Source of the DNA: CAYPOY01 sp964412395
GTDB taxonomy: Bacteria; Chloroflexota; Anaerolineae; B4-G1
DNA length: 6,325 nucleotides
Direction: 5' to 3'
NCBI GenBank assembly: GCA_964412395.1
Contig: CAYPOY010000311.1
Location: forward strand, 1-6,325
The notes under the pieces are model-generated. The model was not told the DNA's origin. It worked only from the letters and a program-made list of their open reading frames with translations, and made no database searches. This document shows, piece after piece, positions 1-5,898 of the stretch. The position numbers and the translations under genes were made by a program. How positions within the stretch are numbered: position 1 is the stretch's first letter; each line of letters begins with the position of its first letter.

Positions 1-97
1 GCGATTGCGAAATCGCGGCTACAACTTGCCTTTCTTCCCATAACGGGAATTGCTGTAACGACTTTAGTCGTTGGCGCTGCGGAAGTTTGACTTCCGC
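1..97. repeat. Cluster of short intergenic hairpins
   Basis: Four inverted repeats lie close together: GCGATT/AATCGC (1-6 and 11-16), TTCCC/GGGAA (35-39 and 45-49), AACGACT/AGTCGTT (57-63 and 66-72) and GCGGAAGT/ACTTCCGC (79-86 and 90-97). The last is a perfect 8-base stem with a 3-base loop. Arrays of small GAAGT/ACTTC-type hairpins occur between genes in several bacterial phyla. No gene is visible here. The cluster probably continues upstream of the window. Its function is unknown; it could be a repeat family or the end of an upstream transcript. Confidence 0.55.
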
Positions 98-115
98 GCA
101 AAGTTGGACTATACT
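87..115 (+). promoter_or_regulatory. Candidate sigma70-type promoter for the restriction-modification gene
   Basis: TTGACT (87-92) and TATACT (110-115) are separated by exactly 17 bases, and each matches the sigma70 consensus at five of six positions. Transcription would begin near 122 and leave a leader of about 205 bases before the ATG at 328. The -35 box overlaps the loop and right arm of the hairpin at 79-97, so the hairpin DNA could affect promoter use. This is a sequence match only. Confidence 0.4.
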
Positions 116-327
116 GGATTTACACCTGACAAAGAGAGCGCCTTGCGGGTATGAAGAATCCGAGGCAGTGGGTGCGCCCTGGCAAGAGATGTTCTCGCAC
201 AAGACCTGCCCACCGTCAAGGCTTTGCCGTGAGCGCCTGTCCCGAGCAAAGCCGAAGGGTTCATCCGAACGGTGTGGCAGGCGTTTTGTGCGTATATAGC
301 ACGCAATCAGTGTGGTAGGAACTTGCT
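116..327 (+). other. Leader region with inverted repeats, no gene seen
   Basis: No convincing gene was found; the short open frames here lack ribosome sites and familiar protein features. A perfect 8-base inverted repeat GGCTTTGC/GCAAAGCC lies at 220-227 and 246-253, and a small GTTC/GAAC hairpin at 259-262 and 267-270. TGCGT/ACGCA (289-293 and 301-305) flanks an AT-rich core. The stretch around 236-258 resembles a short GTCCTGAGC...GAAGGG repeat that I recall as common between genes in many bacteria; this is from memory. The region would be the 5' leader if the promoter at 87-115 is real. Confidence 0.4.
314..320 (+). promoter_or_regulatory. Ribosome binding site of the large methyltransferase gene
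   Basis: GGTAGGA ends seven bases before the ATG at 328. It supports that ATG as the start, and the protein that follows begins directly in a typical N-terminal region with no obvious extra extension. Confidence 0.55.
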
Positions 328-3312
328 ATGCTGGTCGCCCCTGAAACAATCCACGATCACCTGGCCGAACTTCCCCGACGGTGCTCCCTCGATGCCGCCC
401 TGGAGCTCTTCGACGCGCTGGGCTACCAGTACGCCGATGAACTTCCTCTCCCAATCCGCAACTGGCCTGCCGACGTCCGGCGTCTCATAAGCCGCAAGGC
501 CGAGCCCCCCATCTACCTGGCCCAGCACCGCGACTTCCAGGTCATTTACACCCACCTCACCAGCGACCACCTGGCCCGCACGGTCGAGCGGCCCATCGTC
601 GAGCACACGCTGCGCAAACTCCATCCCTACGTCCTCTTCGTCTTTGCCAACCGCGACCTGACGCTGTGGGATTTCGTCAACGTCAAGTACAGCGCCGAGG
701 ACGGCGCCCGCCGCGCACGCCTCCGCCGCATCCACGTCGGGCCGGCCGAGCGGCTGCACACCGCCGCCCAACGTATGGCCCTTCTGGCCATCCCTGCCCC
801 CGACACCAGTGCGCTCGAACTCCAGAGCCTCCACGACCGGGCTTTCGACGTCGAGGAGGTCACCAAACAGTTCTACCGCGACTACGTGCAGGTCTTCAGC
901 CAGTTGTGCGACGACATCGCCCGGCGCAATCCCCGCCGCAAAGCCGAGACCGAGGCCCAGGTGCTCCTCGACCGCCTCCTGTTCCTCTACTTCATCCAGA
1001 AGAAAGGCTGGCTCGACGACCAGCGCGATTATCTCCACCGCTACTTTCAGGCCCACTACCGGGTTGACCCGGATGGCACCGATTTCTACAGCGACTTCCT
1101 CTTTCCCCTGTTCGTGGCCCTATCTAACGAGGGCGTTGCCTTCCCCAGTCTGGGCGATGTGCCCTTCCTCAACGGCGGCCTCTTCGAGGTGGACGCCAGC
1201 GCGCCCCTGGCTGATCAACTGATCGTGGGCAACCGTGTCTTCTGCCAGGTGTTCGACGGTCTCCTGGAGCGCTACAACTTCACCGTGCGCGAGGACACCC
1301 CCCTGGACGTGGAGGTGGCCATTGACCCGGAGATGCTGGGCCAGATCTTCGAGAACCTGGTGCTGGGCCTGGAGCGGGGCCAGAAGACAGCGGAAGACCG
1401 CCGCAAGGCCACCGGCTCCTACTACACCCCCCGCGTGATCGTCCACTTCATGTGCCGCCAGGCGCTCAAGGAGTACCTGGCCGCCGAAAGCAGCCTTGAC
1501 CCGGCCCGCATCGAGGCCCTGATGGGCGTCGGCCCGGCCGAGCAGTTGACGCCCGAAGAGGTGGCCGAATTGCGCGACACCATCGCCGAGCCGGAGGCCC
1601 GCCTGCTGCGCGCTCTCGTGGCGGGTGCGCGCGTGCTCGATCCCGCCGTCGGGTCGGGCGCTTTCCTGGTGGGGATGCTCTACCAGATGGTGGCGCTGAC
1701 CAAACTGCTGGACGTGCGGTTGCGCGGCCAGAAGCGGGTTCAGCGCCGCAACTACGACTACGACCTCAAGCGGGGCTTCATTGAGCGCAACCTGTACGGC
1801 GTGGATGTGCAGCCCGAGGCGGTGCGCATCTGCGAACTACGGCTGTGGCTCAGCCTGATGGTGGACTATGAGCGGCGGGCCGGCGAAGCGGTGCCCCCGC
1901 TGCCCAACCTCAGTTACCGCATCCGCGTCGGCGACAGCCTCGTCGAGCGGCTCTTTGGCGAGCCGGTGCAACTGGACGAACTGGCCGACGACGCGGTGGC
2001 CCGCGGACTGATTGACCGCATCCAGACCGAAAAGCGCGGCTACTTCAAGGAACCGAACCTGTGGGAGAAGCAGCGGCGCGAGTTGCGCATCCTGGGGCTG
2101 CTGTGCCAGTTGGCGGCCAAGCTGGTGGGGGCCAAGCGGGGCGCTGTGCTGACCAAAATGTCGGCTGAGGTGCCAGGGCTGTTCGACGCCTTCGGCGAGG
2201 GACTGCTGACCAGGCGGCAGTTGAAGGCCAAGCAGGAGGCCGAGGCGGAGTTGGCCCGCTACGATGGCCTGATGGAGCAGGTGAAGGCGGTGTACGACCA
2301 GGTGCAAGCCATGCAGACCGGTGAACTGCCCGCCGGGGCTCGCGACATGGACGGTCTCCGCATCCAACTGGGCCTGTCCTTCTTATGGCGATTGGACTTT
2401 GCCGAGGTCTTTGCCGACAAGGGCGGGTTTGATGTGGTGATCGCTAACCCGCCGTACGTTACATTCTCACGAGTTACTGGCTCTGGAAAAAGAGACCGAA
2501 CCAAAGACAAAGAGATGAAAAAGCTTCTGGCGCGTCTTTATCCTGGCTCAGCTGAATATAAGATCTCGACATACGCGGTATTCATGGGCAAAGGAATAGA
2601 ACTGCTCCAGTCAGGCGGAGTAATGTGTTACGTCGTACCAGATAGCTTCCTGATAGGGCGGTATTTTTCAAAACTCCGCAACTTGGTCCTTGGGACATGT
2701 CGGATTGAGAGATTAGTTCTTTTCACAGAGGACTTTTGGAAGCACGGAGTAGTAGGCTTGCCCGTCATTGCCATTTTCAGACGTGAAATAGACTCTGCGA
2801 AAAGAAATTTGAATGAACTGATCGCCACACTAGCGACTACGTTGCAGGCCTTTGAAAAGCAGGTTCTTCAGGAGCATAAGTACCAGCAAAGCTATTTCAG
2901 CACAATCAGGTTCGATCGTTTCCGTCTGTTCTTTCGAAGTGAGGACATGCTCTTTGTTAAGCAGATGGAAAGGAATGCAATACCAGCAAGCGAAGTCGTA
3001 AGTATGCATGTGGGCATCAGACCCAAGGTGGGGTATGCAAAAATCCAAGCTGACGAGAAACAGGGAGCTTCTTGGCACCCAGGCTTGGTCAAGGGCAGTG
3101 AAGTAACCAGGTTTCTCGTCAATTGGGGAGGCAAGTACATCAATGTATCTCCAAAACTGCTGTGGGGTGGAGGATTTGATGAGATAATCGTAAAACAGCC
3201 TAAGCTGTTGATGAGGAAGACGGGGAATGAGATGATAGTCGGGCTTGACCGTAATGGATTATACCATCTGGATATACTTCATGCAATTGTATTGCGTAAT
3301 GGGAAAACGTAG
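328..3312 (+). CDS. Type IIG-like Eco57I/TaqI-family adenine DNA methyltransferase (restriction-modification), N-terminal piece
   Basis: This is a predicted adenine-specific DNA methyltransferase of the Eco57I type, which would transfer a methyl group from S-adenosylmethionine to adenine in a specific site and may also cut DNA. Visible motifs are motif X GSYYTP (residues 363-368), motif I DPAVGSGAF (438-446), GVDVQPEAV (491-499) and catalytic motif IV NPPY (707-710). A TaqI-like target-recognition region follows (about 711-991). Residues 1-350 are the usual N-terminal region of the family, but I could not identify a clear PD-(D/E)XK nuclease site. The frame stops at TAG 3310-3312, inside the left end of an inserted element. 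The native protein continued in the same frame into 3463-3825 and would have had 1,111 residues. GC content falls from 60-70% before NPPY to about 42-45% after it, suggesting an exchanged recognition domain. The truncated product keeps all catalytic motifs but lacks the last 120 residues. Confidence 0.85.
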   Translation: MLVAPETIHDHLAELPRRCSLDAALELFDALGYQYADELPLPIRNWPADVRRLISRKAEPPIYLAQHRDFQVIYTHLTSDHLARTVERPIVEHTLRKLHPYVLFVFANRDLTLWDFVNVKYSAEDGARRARLRRIHVGPAERLHTAAQRMALLAIPAPDTSALELQSLHDRAFDVEEVTKQFYRDYVQVFSQLCDDIARRNPRRKAETEAQVLLDRLLFLYFIQKKGWLDDQRDYLHRYFQAHYRVDPDGTDFYSDFLFPLFVALSNEGVAFPSLGDVPFLNGGLFEVDASAPLADQLIVGNRVFCQVFDGLLERYNFTVREDTPLDVEVAIDPEMLGQIFENLVLGLERGQKTAEDRRKATGSYYTPRVIVHFMCRQALKEYLAAESSLDPARIEALMGVGPAEQLTPEEVAELRDTIAEPEARLLRALVAGARVLDPAVGSGAFLVGMLYQMVALTKLLDVRLRGQKRVQRRNYDYDLKRGFIERNLYGVDVQPEAVRICELRLWLSLMVDYERRAGEAVPPLPNLSYRIRVGDSLVERLFGEPVQLDELADDAVARGLIDRIQTEKRGYFKEPNLWEKQRRELRILGLLCQLAAKLVGAKRGAVLTKMSAEVPGLFDAFGEGLLTRRQLKAKQEAEAELARYDGLMEQVKAVYDQVQAMQTGELPAGARDMDGLRIQLGLSFLWRLDFAEVFADKGGFDVVIANPPYVTFSRVTGSGKRDRTKDKEMKKLLARLYPGSAEYKISTYAVFMGKGIELLQSGGVMCYVVPDSFLIGRYFSKLRNLVLGTCRIERLVLFTEDFWKHGVVGLPVIAIFRREIDSAKRNLNELIATLATTLQAFEKQVLQEHKYQQSYFSTIRFDRFRLFFRSEDMLFVKQMERNAIPASEVVSMHVGIRPKVGYAKIQADEKQGASWHPGLVKGSEVTRFLVNWGGKYINVSPKLLWGGGFDEIIVKQPKLLMRKTGNEMIVGLDRNGLYHLDILHAIVLRNGKT
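3295..3300. repeat. Target-site duplication, left copy
   Basis: CGTAAT here is repeated at 3457-3462 immediately outside the inverted repeats of the inserted element. The unambiguous duplication is GTAAT (3296-3300 and 3458-3462). The extra C may belong to the target or to the element's last base. Confidence 0.75.
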
Positions 3313-3457
3313 CAGTTCTGGGGCTCTCTAAGGCCCTTTAGAGCCGTTCTGCGGCGTTTGGCAAATTCATCAACCCCACCCTCAGCGGCGAGCAGGCCGC
3401 TAGACGCGCCCTGCGGCCTTCTAAGCGTTTTTGGGTTTCGTTCTGCTACGATTTCCC
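3301..3457. mobile_element. 157-base MITE-like element inserted in the methyltransferase gene
   Basis: The ends are GGGAAAACGTAGCAG (3301-3315) and CTGCTACGATTTCCC (3443-3457), an inverted repeat of 15 bases with one mismatch. They are flanked by GTAAT direct repeats. The interior encodes no transposase and contains two smaller inverted repeats: GGCTCT/AGAGCC (3322-3327 and 3340-3345) and AGGCCGC/GCGGCCT (3394-3400 and 3413-3419). This is the form of a non-autonomous transposable element moved in trans. The interruption is 162 bases counting the duplicated target, a multiple of three. Removing it joins the codons for LHAIVLRN to PDYDLCYI, a normal continuation for this enzyme family. I cannot assign the element to a named insertion-sequence family. 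Confidence 0.8.
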
Positions 3458-3825
3458 GTAATCCTGACTACGATCTTTGCTACATCATGGGATTGCTTAA
3501 CTCAAGCGTCATGAACCGATACTACAGGTTGGTGACTTTGTCATATCGTAGAGTGATGGCCCAGACAAACATCGAAACCATCTTACAACTTCCCTTCCAT
3601 GCTATCAACTTCGACGACCCAACCGACATCGCCCGCCACGACGAGATGGTGGCGTTGGTGGAGCAGATGTTGGCGCTGCACAAGGAGCTTCAGTCAGCCG
3701 GCGAAGCCGATAGAGCCGATTTGGAGAAGCAGACTGCGGAGACGGACGCGAAGATTGACGCGCTGGTGTACGAGTTGTATGGGTTGACAGAGGATGAGAT
3801 CAGAGTGGTCGAAGGAAGTACGTAG
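3358..3825 (+). CDS. C-terminal piece of the interrupted methyltransferase (TaqI-like specificity end)
   Basis: This is the detached 3' part of the gene beginning at 328, in the same frame. Real homology starts at about 3463 (PDYDLCYI, then GLLNSSVMNRYYR and QTNIETILQLPF), which is typical of the end of TaqI/Eco57I-type recognition domains. A predicted helical tail follows, with the family's closing motif IDALVYELYGLTEDEI. The codons from 3358 to 3462 belong to the inserted element and target copy, so the TTG start at 3358 is nominal; it has no ribosome site, and an in-frame ATG lies at 3487. No stop codon lies between the TAG at 3310 and the end, so one amber codon is all that separates the two pieces. 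The piece is probably not functional alone. GC content returns to about 62% in 3601-3660. Confidence 0.75.
   Translation: MANSSTPPSAASRPLDAPCGLLSVFGFRSATISRNPDYDLCYIMGLLNSSVMNRYYRLVTLSYRRVMAQTNIETILQLPFHAINFDDPTDIARHDEMVALVEQMLALHKELQSAGEADRADLEKQTAETDAKIDALVYELYGLTEDEIRVVEGST
3752..3779 (+). repeat. Tail repeat, copy 1 (inside the methyltransferase 3' end)
   Basis: These 28 bases encode the core of the IDALVYELYG tail. They are identical to 5714-5741, and their first 19 bases are identical to 5557-5575. All three copies are in the same orientation, so they could recombine with one another and remove the genes between them. Confidence 0.85.
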
Positions 3826-3875
3826 GATCATATCAATAGCTTCACATCTCTGCCGGGGCTCAAAGTGAGGCACAA

Positions 3876-4397
3876 ATGAATGAAAGTGACCTGCAGAAAA
3901 TCCCTGAACTGCCGATGCAGGTTGGCGACTCCGATCAATTTGTCAGCGGCATCATAGCTCTGAATCAGCCAATGGAGCTGGTGCAAATCACTATCAAGGA
4001 TGCTCGCAGAGATCAGGAGTGGCACGTCGGTCCTGTGCCAGTCCCCGCGCCTGTTGATGCCTTTGTGAAAACCTTGAACCGCTGGCGTGCGTCACTGGTA
4101 TATCCGTCTAGGCCAAGAGTGCACACACGGACACTTGAAGCGAATGAACTGGAGCCCTATTGCCTGCGCTATCGCCAAGCCTACGAACTGATGGGTGATG
4201 GGCCAGCTCTTAAGGCCTTCCGAACGCAATTGTGGGGGGAGTGGCGACAGGCACAAACAAGAGCAGGGAAGTTTCCATTCGAACGCGGTCAAAAGAAATC
4301 TCGTAAAGCTATCCGCAAGAACTTTGCCGATGCGCTGGATGCGTACCTTGCCGAATGGAAGGCGAACAAAGACACAGGCCCTTACAGTAGTGAGTAA
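3876..4397 (+). CDS. Hypothetical protein, 173 residues
   Basis: I do not recognise this protein. The ATG at 3876 follows GTGAGG (3865-3870) with five bases between, a good ribosome site. The product is soluble-looking, with no signal peptide or membrane segment. Its middle has a proline-rich stretch (VGPVPVPAPVD, about residues 51-61). The C-terminal third is strongly basic and probably helical (from about RGQKKSRKAIRKN onward). It starts 50 bases after the methyltransferase gene and ends at a hairpin terminator, so it is probably co-transcribed with that gene or its 3' piece. It lies between direct repeats of the methyltransferase tail, suggesting it is accessory cargo. A nucleic-acid-binding role is possible from the charge but is only a guess. 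Confidence 0.6.
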   Translation: MNESDLQKIPELPMQVGDSDQFVSGIIALNQPMELVQITIKDARRDQEWHVGPVPVPAPVDAFVKTLNRWRASLVYPSRPRVHTRTLEANELEPYCLRYRQAYELMGDGPALKAFRTQLWGEWRQAQTRAGKFPFERGQKKSRKAIRKNFADALDAYLAEWKANKDTGPYSSE

Positions 4398-4401
4398 ATG
4401 G

Positions 4402-4425
4402 GGGGCGGAAAATTTTCTCCGCCCC
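4402..4425 (+). terminator. Hairpin terminator after the 173-residue gene
   Basis: A perfect 8-base GC-rich stem GGGGCGGA/TCCGCCCC (4402-4409 and 4418-4425) with an 8-base loop begins four bases after the stop codon. The following run of T is short (TTACATT), so termination may be incomplete. It separates the upstream transcript from the promoter at 4446-4454. Confidence 0.55.
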
Positions 4426-4445
4426 TTACATTGCCTCTCCATTTT

Positions 4446-4454
4446 TGGTATAAT
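4446..4454 (+). promoter_or_regulatory. Extended -10 promoter for the HEPN-like gene
   Basis: TGGTATAAT is a perfect extended -10 element (TGn followed by TATAAT). No good -35 box lies at the right distance (TTACAT at 4426-4431 is poor), as is usual for extended -10 promoters. Transcription would start near 4461, giving a leader of about 75 bases before the ATG at 4537. It sits just after a terminator hairpin, so the downstream gene appears to have its own transcription unit. Confidence 0.6.
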
Positions 4455-4522
4455 GTGGTTGTATGGTTTGGGAGCGGTGTTAGAAGACATTACCATTGTG
4501 CAAGGCAACAGGGAGCATTATT

Positions 4523-4530
4523 GGGGAGGA
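4523..4530 (+). promoter_or_regulatory. Ribosome binding site that sets the start of the HEPN-like gene
   Basis: GGGGAGGA is a near-perfect Shine-Dalgarno sequence. The ATG at 4537 is at a good distance (seven bases from GGAGG), while the GTG at 4534 is too close. The open frame runs far upstream to 4195, but that part overlaps the 173-residue gene, the terminator and the promoter, so it is not coding. Confidence 0.7.
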
Positions 4531-4536
4531 TTAGTG

Positions 4537-5526
4537 ATGACTTCAAAGCCGATGAGTTTCACCAGAATCGAAGTTTCCCGTGATTTGGTTCGCGAGGAAG
4601 TTCTGACTTACCTGCGCGAGAATCGAGAAAACTTCCTGCTTTCTCAACCTGAGAGATGGTCTCGTAGTCCGGGTATGGCACAAGCATGGTCCGATCACAC
4701 ATCCAAAGTTGGCAGGTCGTTGAACGAGTTTGTCAATGAGGTCTATGAGCGTTTGTTCTCATCAGGCAAAGCAAGATGTACCCTTGTACCTGTGAATGAC
4801 AGTATTGTGATGAATGCGCACAACGCCTACTATCCTACACGCGTCAAGTTTCTTATTCTTGAAGAGATATTCGAGCTGATCCGTGCCGGGGTACTTATTG
4901 ATGTGAAGTTCAAGCTTGAAAGGCAGTTGTCCTATGACTTTGAGTTTGACTTCGGGAAAGGTTGGGTGGTACTCACTGACTATGGCGCCAGATTTGTGGC
5001 TGAAACGCTCGTCAGCCCGTATTTTGTCGAGCAATACTTTGATGTGTTGCGACAGACTGCCGAACCTGATGACTTACTACAAGGCTACTTATCTGAAGGG
5101 CTAGCTTGTCTCCGAAATCATCTAGGCCGGGCCGCAGCGATTCTACTTCGGCTTGCGGCAGAGCACACCCTGAATCTGCTAATAGACTCCACGAAAGCCT
5201 CGATACAGGATGCCAAGAAGCGCAATAGTCTTGAGCAGAAGGTTAAGACAGCGGGTATGAGAATCGAGAAGCGTGCTGAAGTAATCTTTCGGAAGTTGGA
5301 ATCAGAACCGGGGCTCGTGCCGCACAAAGACGCAGTAACCAACCGACTACGACCTGCGTTCCATTCCATTCGAGATTTGGGTGGACGGGCAGCTCATTTG
5401 TCTTCCCCTGTTCGATTGGAACAGGTCAAAGATCACTACACGCTCTACGCCAGCTCAGTATATGCAATCACAATGAAGATCATCCAATACCAAGAAGCTA
5501 TGCGCCAACCTCATGCTGTACCTTGA
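4537..5526 (+). CDS. Putative abortive-infection-type protein, winged-helix plus DUF4145/HEPN-like domain
   Basis: This is a 329-residue cytosolic protein with no membrane segment. Residues about 103-153 look like a winged helix: a helical FLILEEIFELIRAGVL segment (105-120), a strand-rich part and a closing VLTDYGARF (145-153). Residues about 185-320 form an all-helical region with LRNHLGRAAAILLRLAAEH (192-210) and IRDLGGRAAHL (278-288). These resemble the A..llR..aE helix and the iR..GN.aAH signature of DUF4145/HEPN-type domains, which often occur in RNA-cleaving or abortive-infection defence proteins. The classic HEPN R(x4-6)H spacing is not met exactly (R279 to H287), so nuclease activity is uncertain. 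The gene has its own extended -10 promoter and lies between methyltransferase tail repeats beside damaged defence genes. The family assignment rests on motif resemblance, not a search. Confidence 0.6.
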   Translation: MTSKPMSFTRIEVSRDLVREEVLTYLRENRENFLLSQPERWSRSPGMAQAWSDHTSKVGRSLNEFVNEVYERLFSSGKARCTLVPVNDSIVMNAHNAYYPTRVKFLILEEIFELIRAGVLIDVKFKLERQLSYDFEFDFGKGWVVLTDYGARFVAETLVSPYFVEQYFDVLRQTAEPDDLLQGYLSEGLACLRNHLGRAAAILLRLAAEHTLNLLIDSTKASIQDAKKRNSLEQKVKTAGMRIEKRAEVIFRKLESEPGLVPHKDAVTNRLRPAFHSIRDLGGRAAHLSSPVRLEQVKDHYTLYASSVYAITMKIIQYQEAMRQPHAVP

Positions 5527-5549
5527 TCTTGCGCACAAAGGAGCCCTAT

Positions 5550-5630
5550 CAGCGGCAGATTGACGCGCTGGTGTATGGGTTGACGGAGGAGGAGATGGCG
5601 ATTGTGGAGGGATGTTTGGATCACGAATGA
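5550..5630 (+). pseudogene. Methyltransferase tail remnant 1
   Basis: The frame reads QRQIDALVYGLTEEEM, then AIVEG and CLDHE before a TGA at 5628-5630. It is homologous to the last codons of the large methyltransferase gene (from 3752). It lacks the codons for ELY: nine bases are missing between two short GTA repeats, which keeps the frame. It has no start codon or body, so it is a fragment of a lost gene or a duplicated tail. The stop codon lies at the edge of the inverted-repeat element that follows. It resembles remnant 2 (5713-5784) more than the resident gene, for example in GCGATTGTGGAG. Confidence 0.75.
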
Positions 5631-5701
5631 CACGAAAAGAAGCGAAAGGCGCGAAAGGGTTTCGTGCTTTTCGTAGGCTTTCGCTTGATTCGTGATCCAA
5701 A
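5615..5701. repeat. 87-base inverted-repeat element between tail remnants
   Basis: TTTGGATCACGAAT (5615-5628) is perfectly repeated in inverted orientation as ATTCGTGATCCAAA (5688-5701). The interior has further CGAAAG/CTTTCG pieces, including a tandem GCGAAAGG (5642-5649 and 5651-5658). Similar GATCACGAATGACACGAA-type repeats are, as I recall, common between genes in Chloroflexota. No coding capacity and no clear target duplication are visible. It is either a small non-autonomous element or a strong hairpin-forming repeat, and it could also stop transcription. Confidence 0.75.
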
Positions 5702-5712
5702 GCACCCACGCG

Positions 5713-5784
5713 GAGATTGACGCGCTGGTGTACGAGTTGTACGGGTTGACGGAGAATGAGACTGCGATTGTGGAGCCAGCGTAG
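5713..5784 (+). pseudogene. Methyltransferase tail remnant 2
   Basis: The frame reads EIDALVYELYGLTENETA, then IVEPA before TAG 5782-5784. It is a third copy of the end of an Eco57I/TaqI-type methyltransferase gene. Its bases 5714-5741 are identical to 3752-3779. Just upstream in this frame is the right arm of the inverted-repeat element, preceded by a stop at 5686-5688, so nothing of the gene body remains. Confidence 0.75.
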
Positions 5785-5898
5785 GCTGCTCTCCATTTCA
5801 ACAGGCAGCAGGAGCAGCTTCGCCAGACGGCTAATGTTGTGAATCTTAACCGTTATCCGCCATTGGGCCAGATACAACTCCGTATCAATAGGTGAAGA
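5785..5898. other. Short intergenic gap with an inverted repeat
   Basis: GCTGCTC (5785-5791) and GAGCAGC (5812-5818) can form a 7-base stem with a 20-base loop directly after remnant 2. No run of T follows, so a terminator role is doubtful. No clear promoter for the next gene is seen. Confidence 0.35.

Noticed and set aside
1..97. CRISPR array
   Set aside because: The hairpins differ in sequence and spacing; there are no identical direct repeats or regular spacers.
236..290. Possible tRNA, because GGGTTCATCC resembles a T arm
   Set aside because: No acceptor stem, anticodon arm or D arm could be placed around it.
87..299. Forward open frame of 70 codons in the leader
   Set aside because: It starts at a TTG inside a hairpin, has no ribosome site, overlaps repeats and shows no protein-like features.
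307..1056. Long reverse-strand open frame of 249 codons
   Set aside because: It is antisense to the high-GC methyltransferase gene and mirrors its codon bias; the translation has no recognisable domain.
1837..2367. Reverse-strand open frame of 176 codons
   Set aside because: It lies wholly inside the methyltransferase gene, in the antisense direction, with low-complexity Q/H/L-rich content typical of a shadow frame.
4195..4536. Upstream extension of the HEPN-like gene in the same frame
   Set aside because: It overlaps the 173-residue gene in another frame and crosses the terminator and the TGGTATAAT promoter; the strong ribosome site points to ATG 4537.
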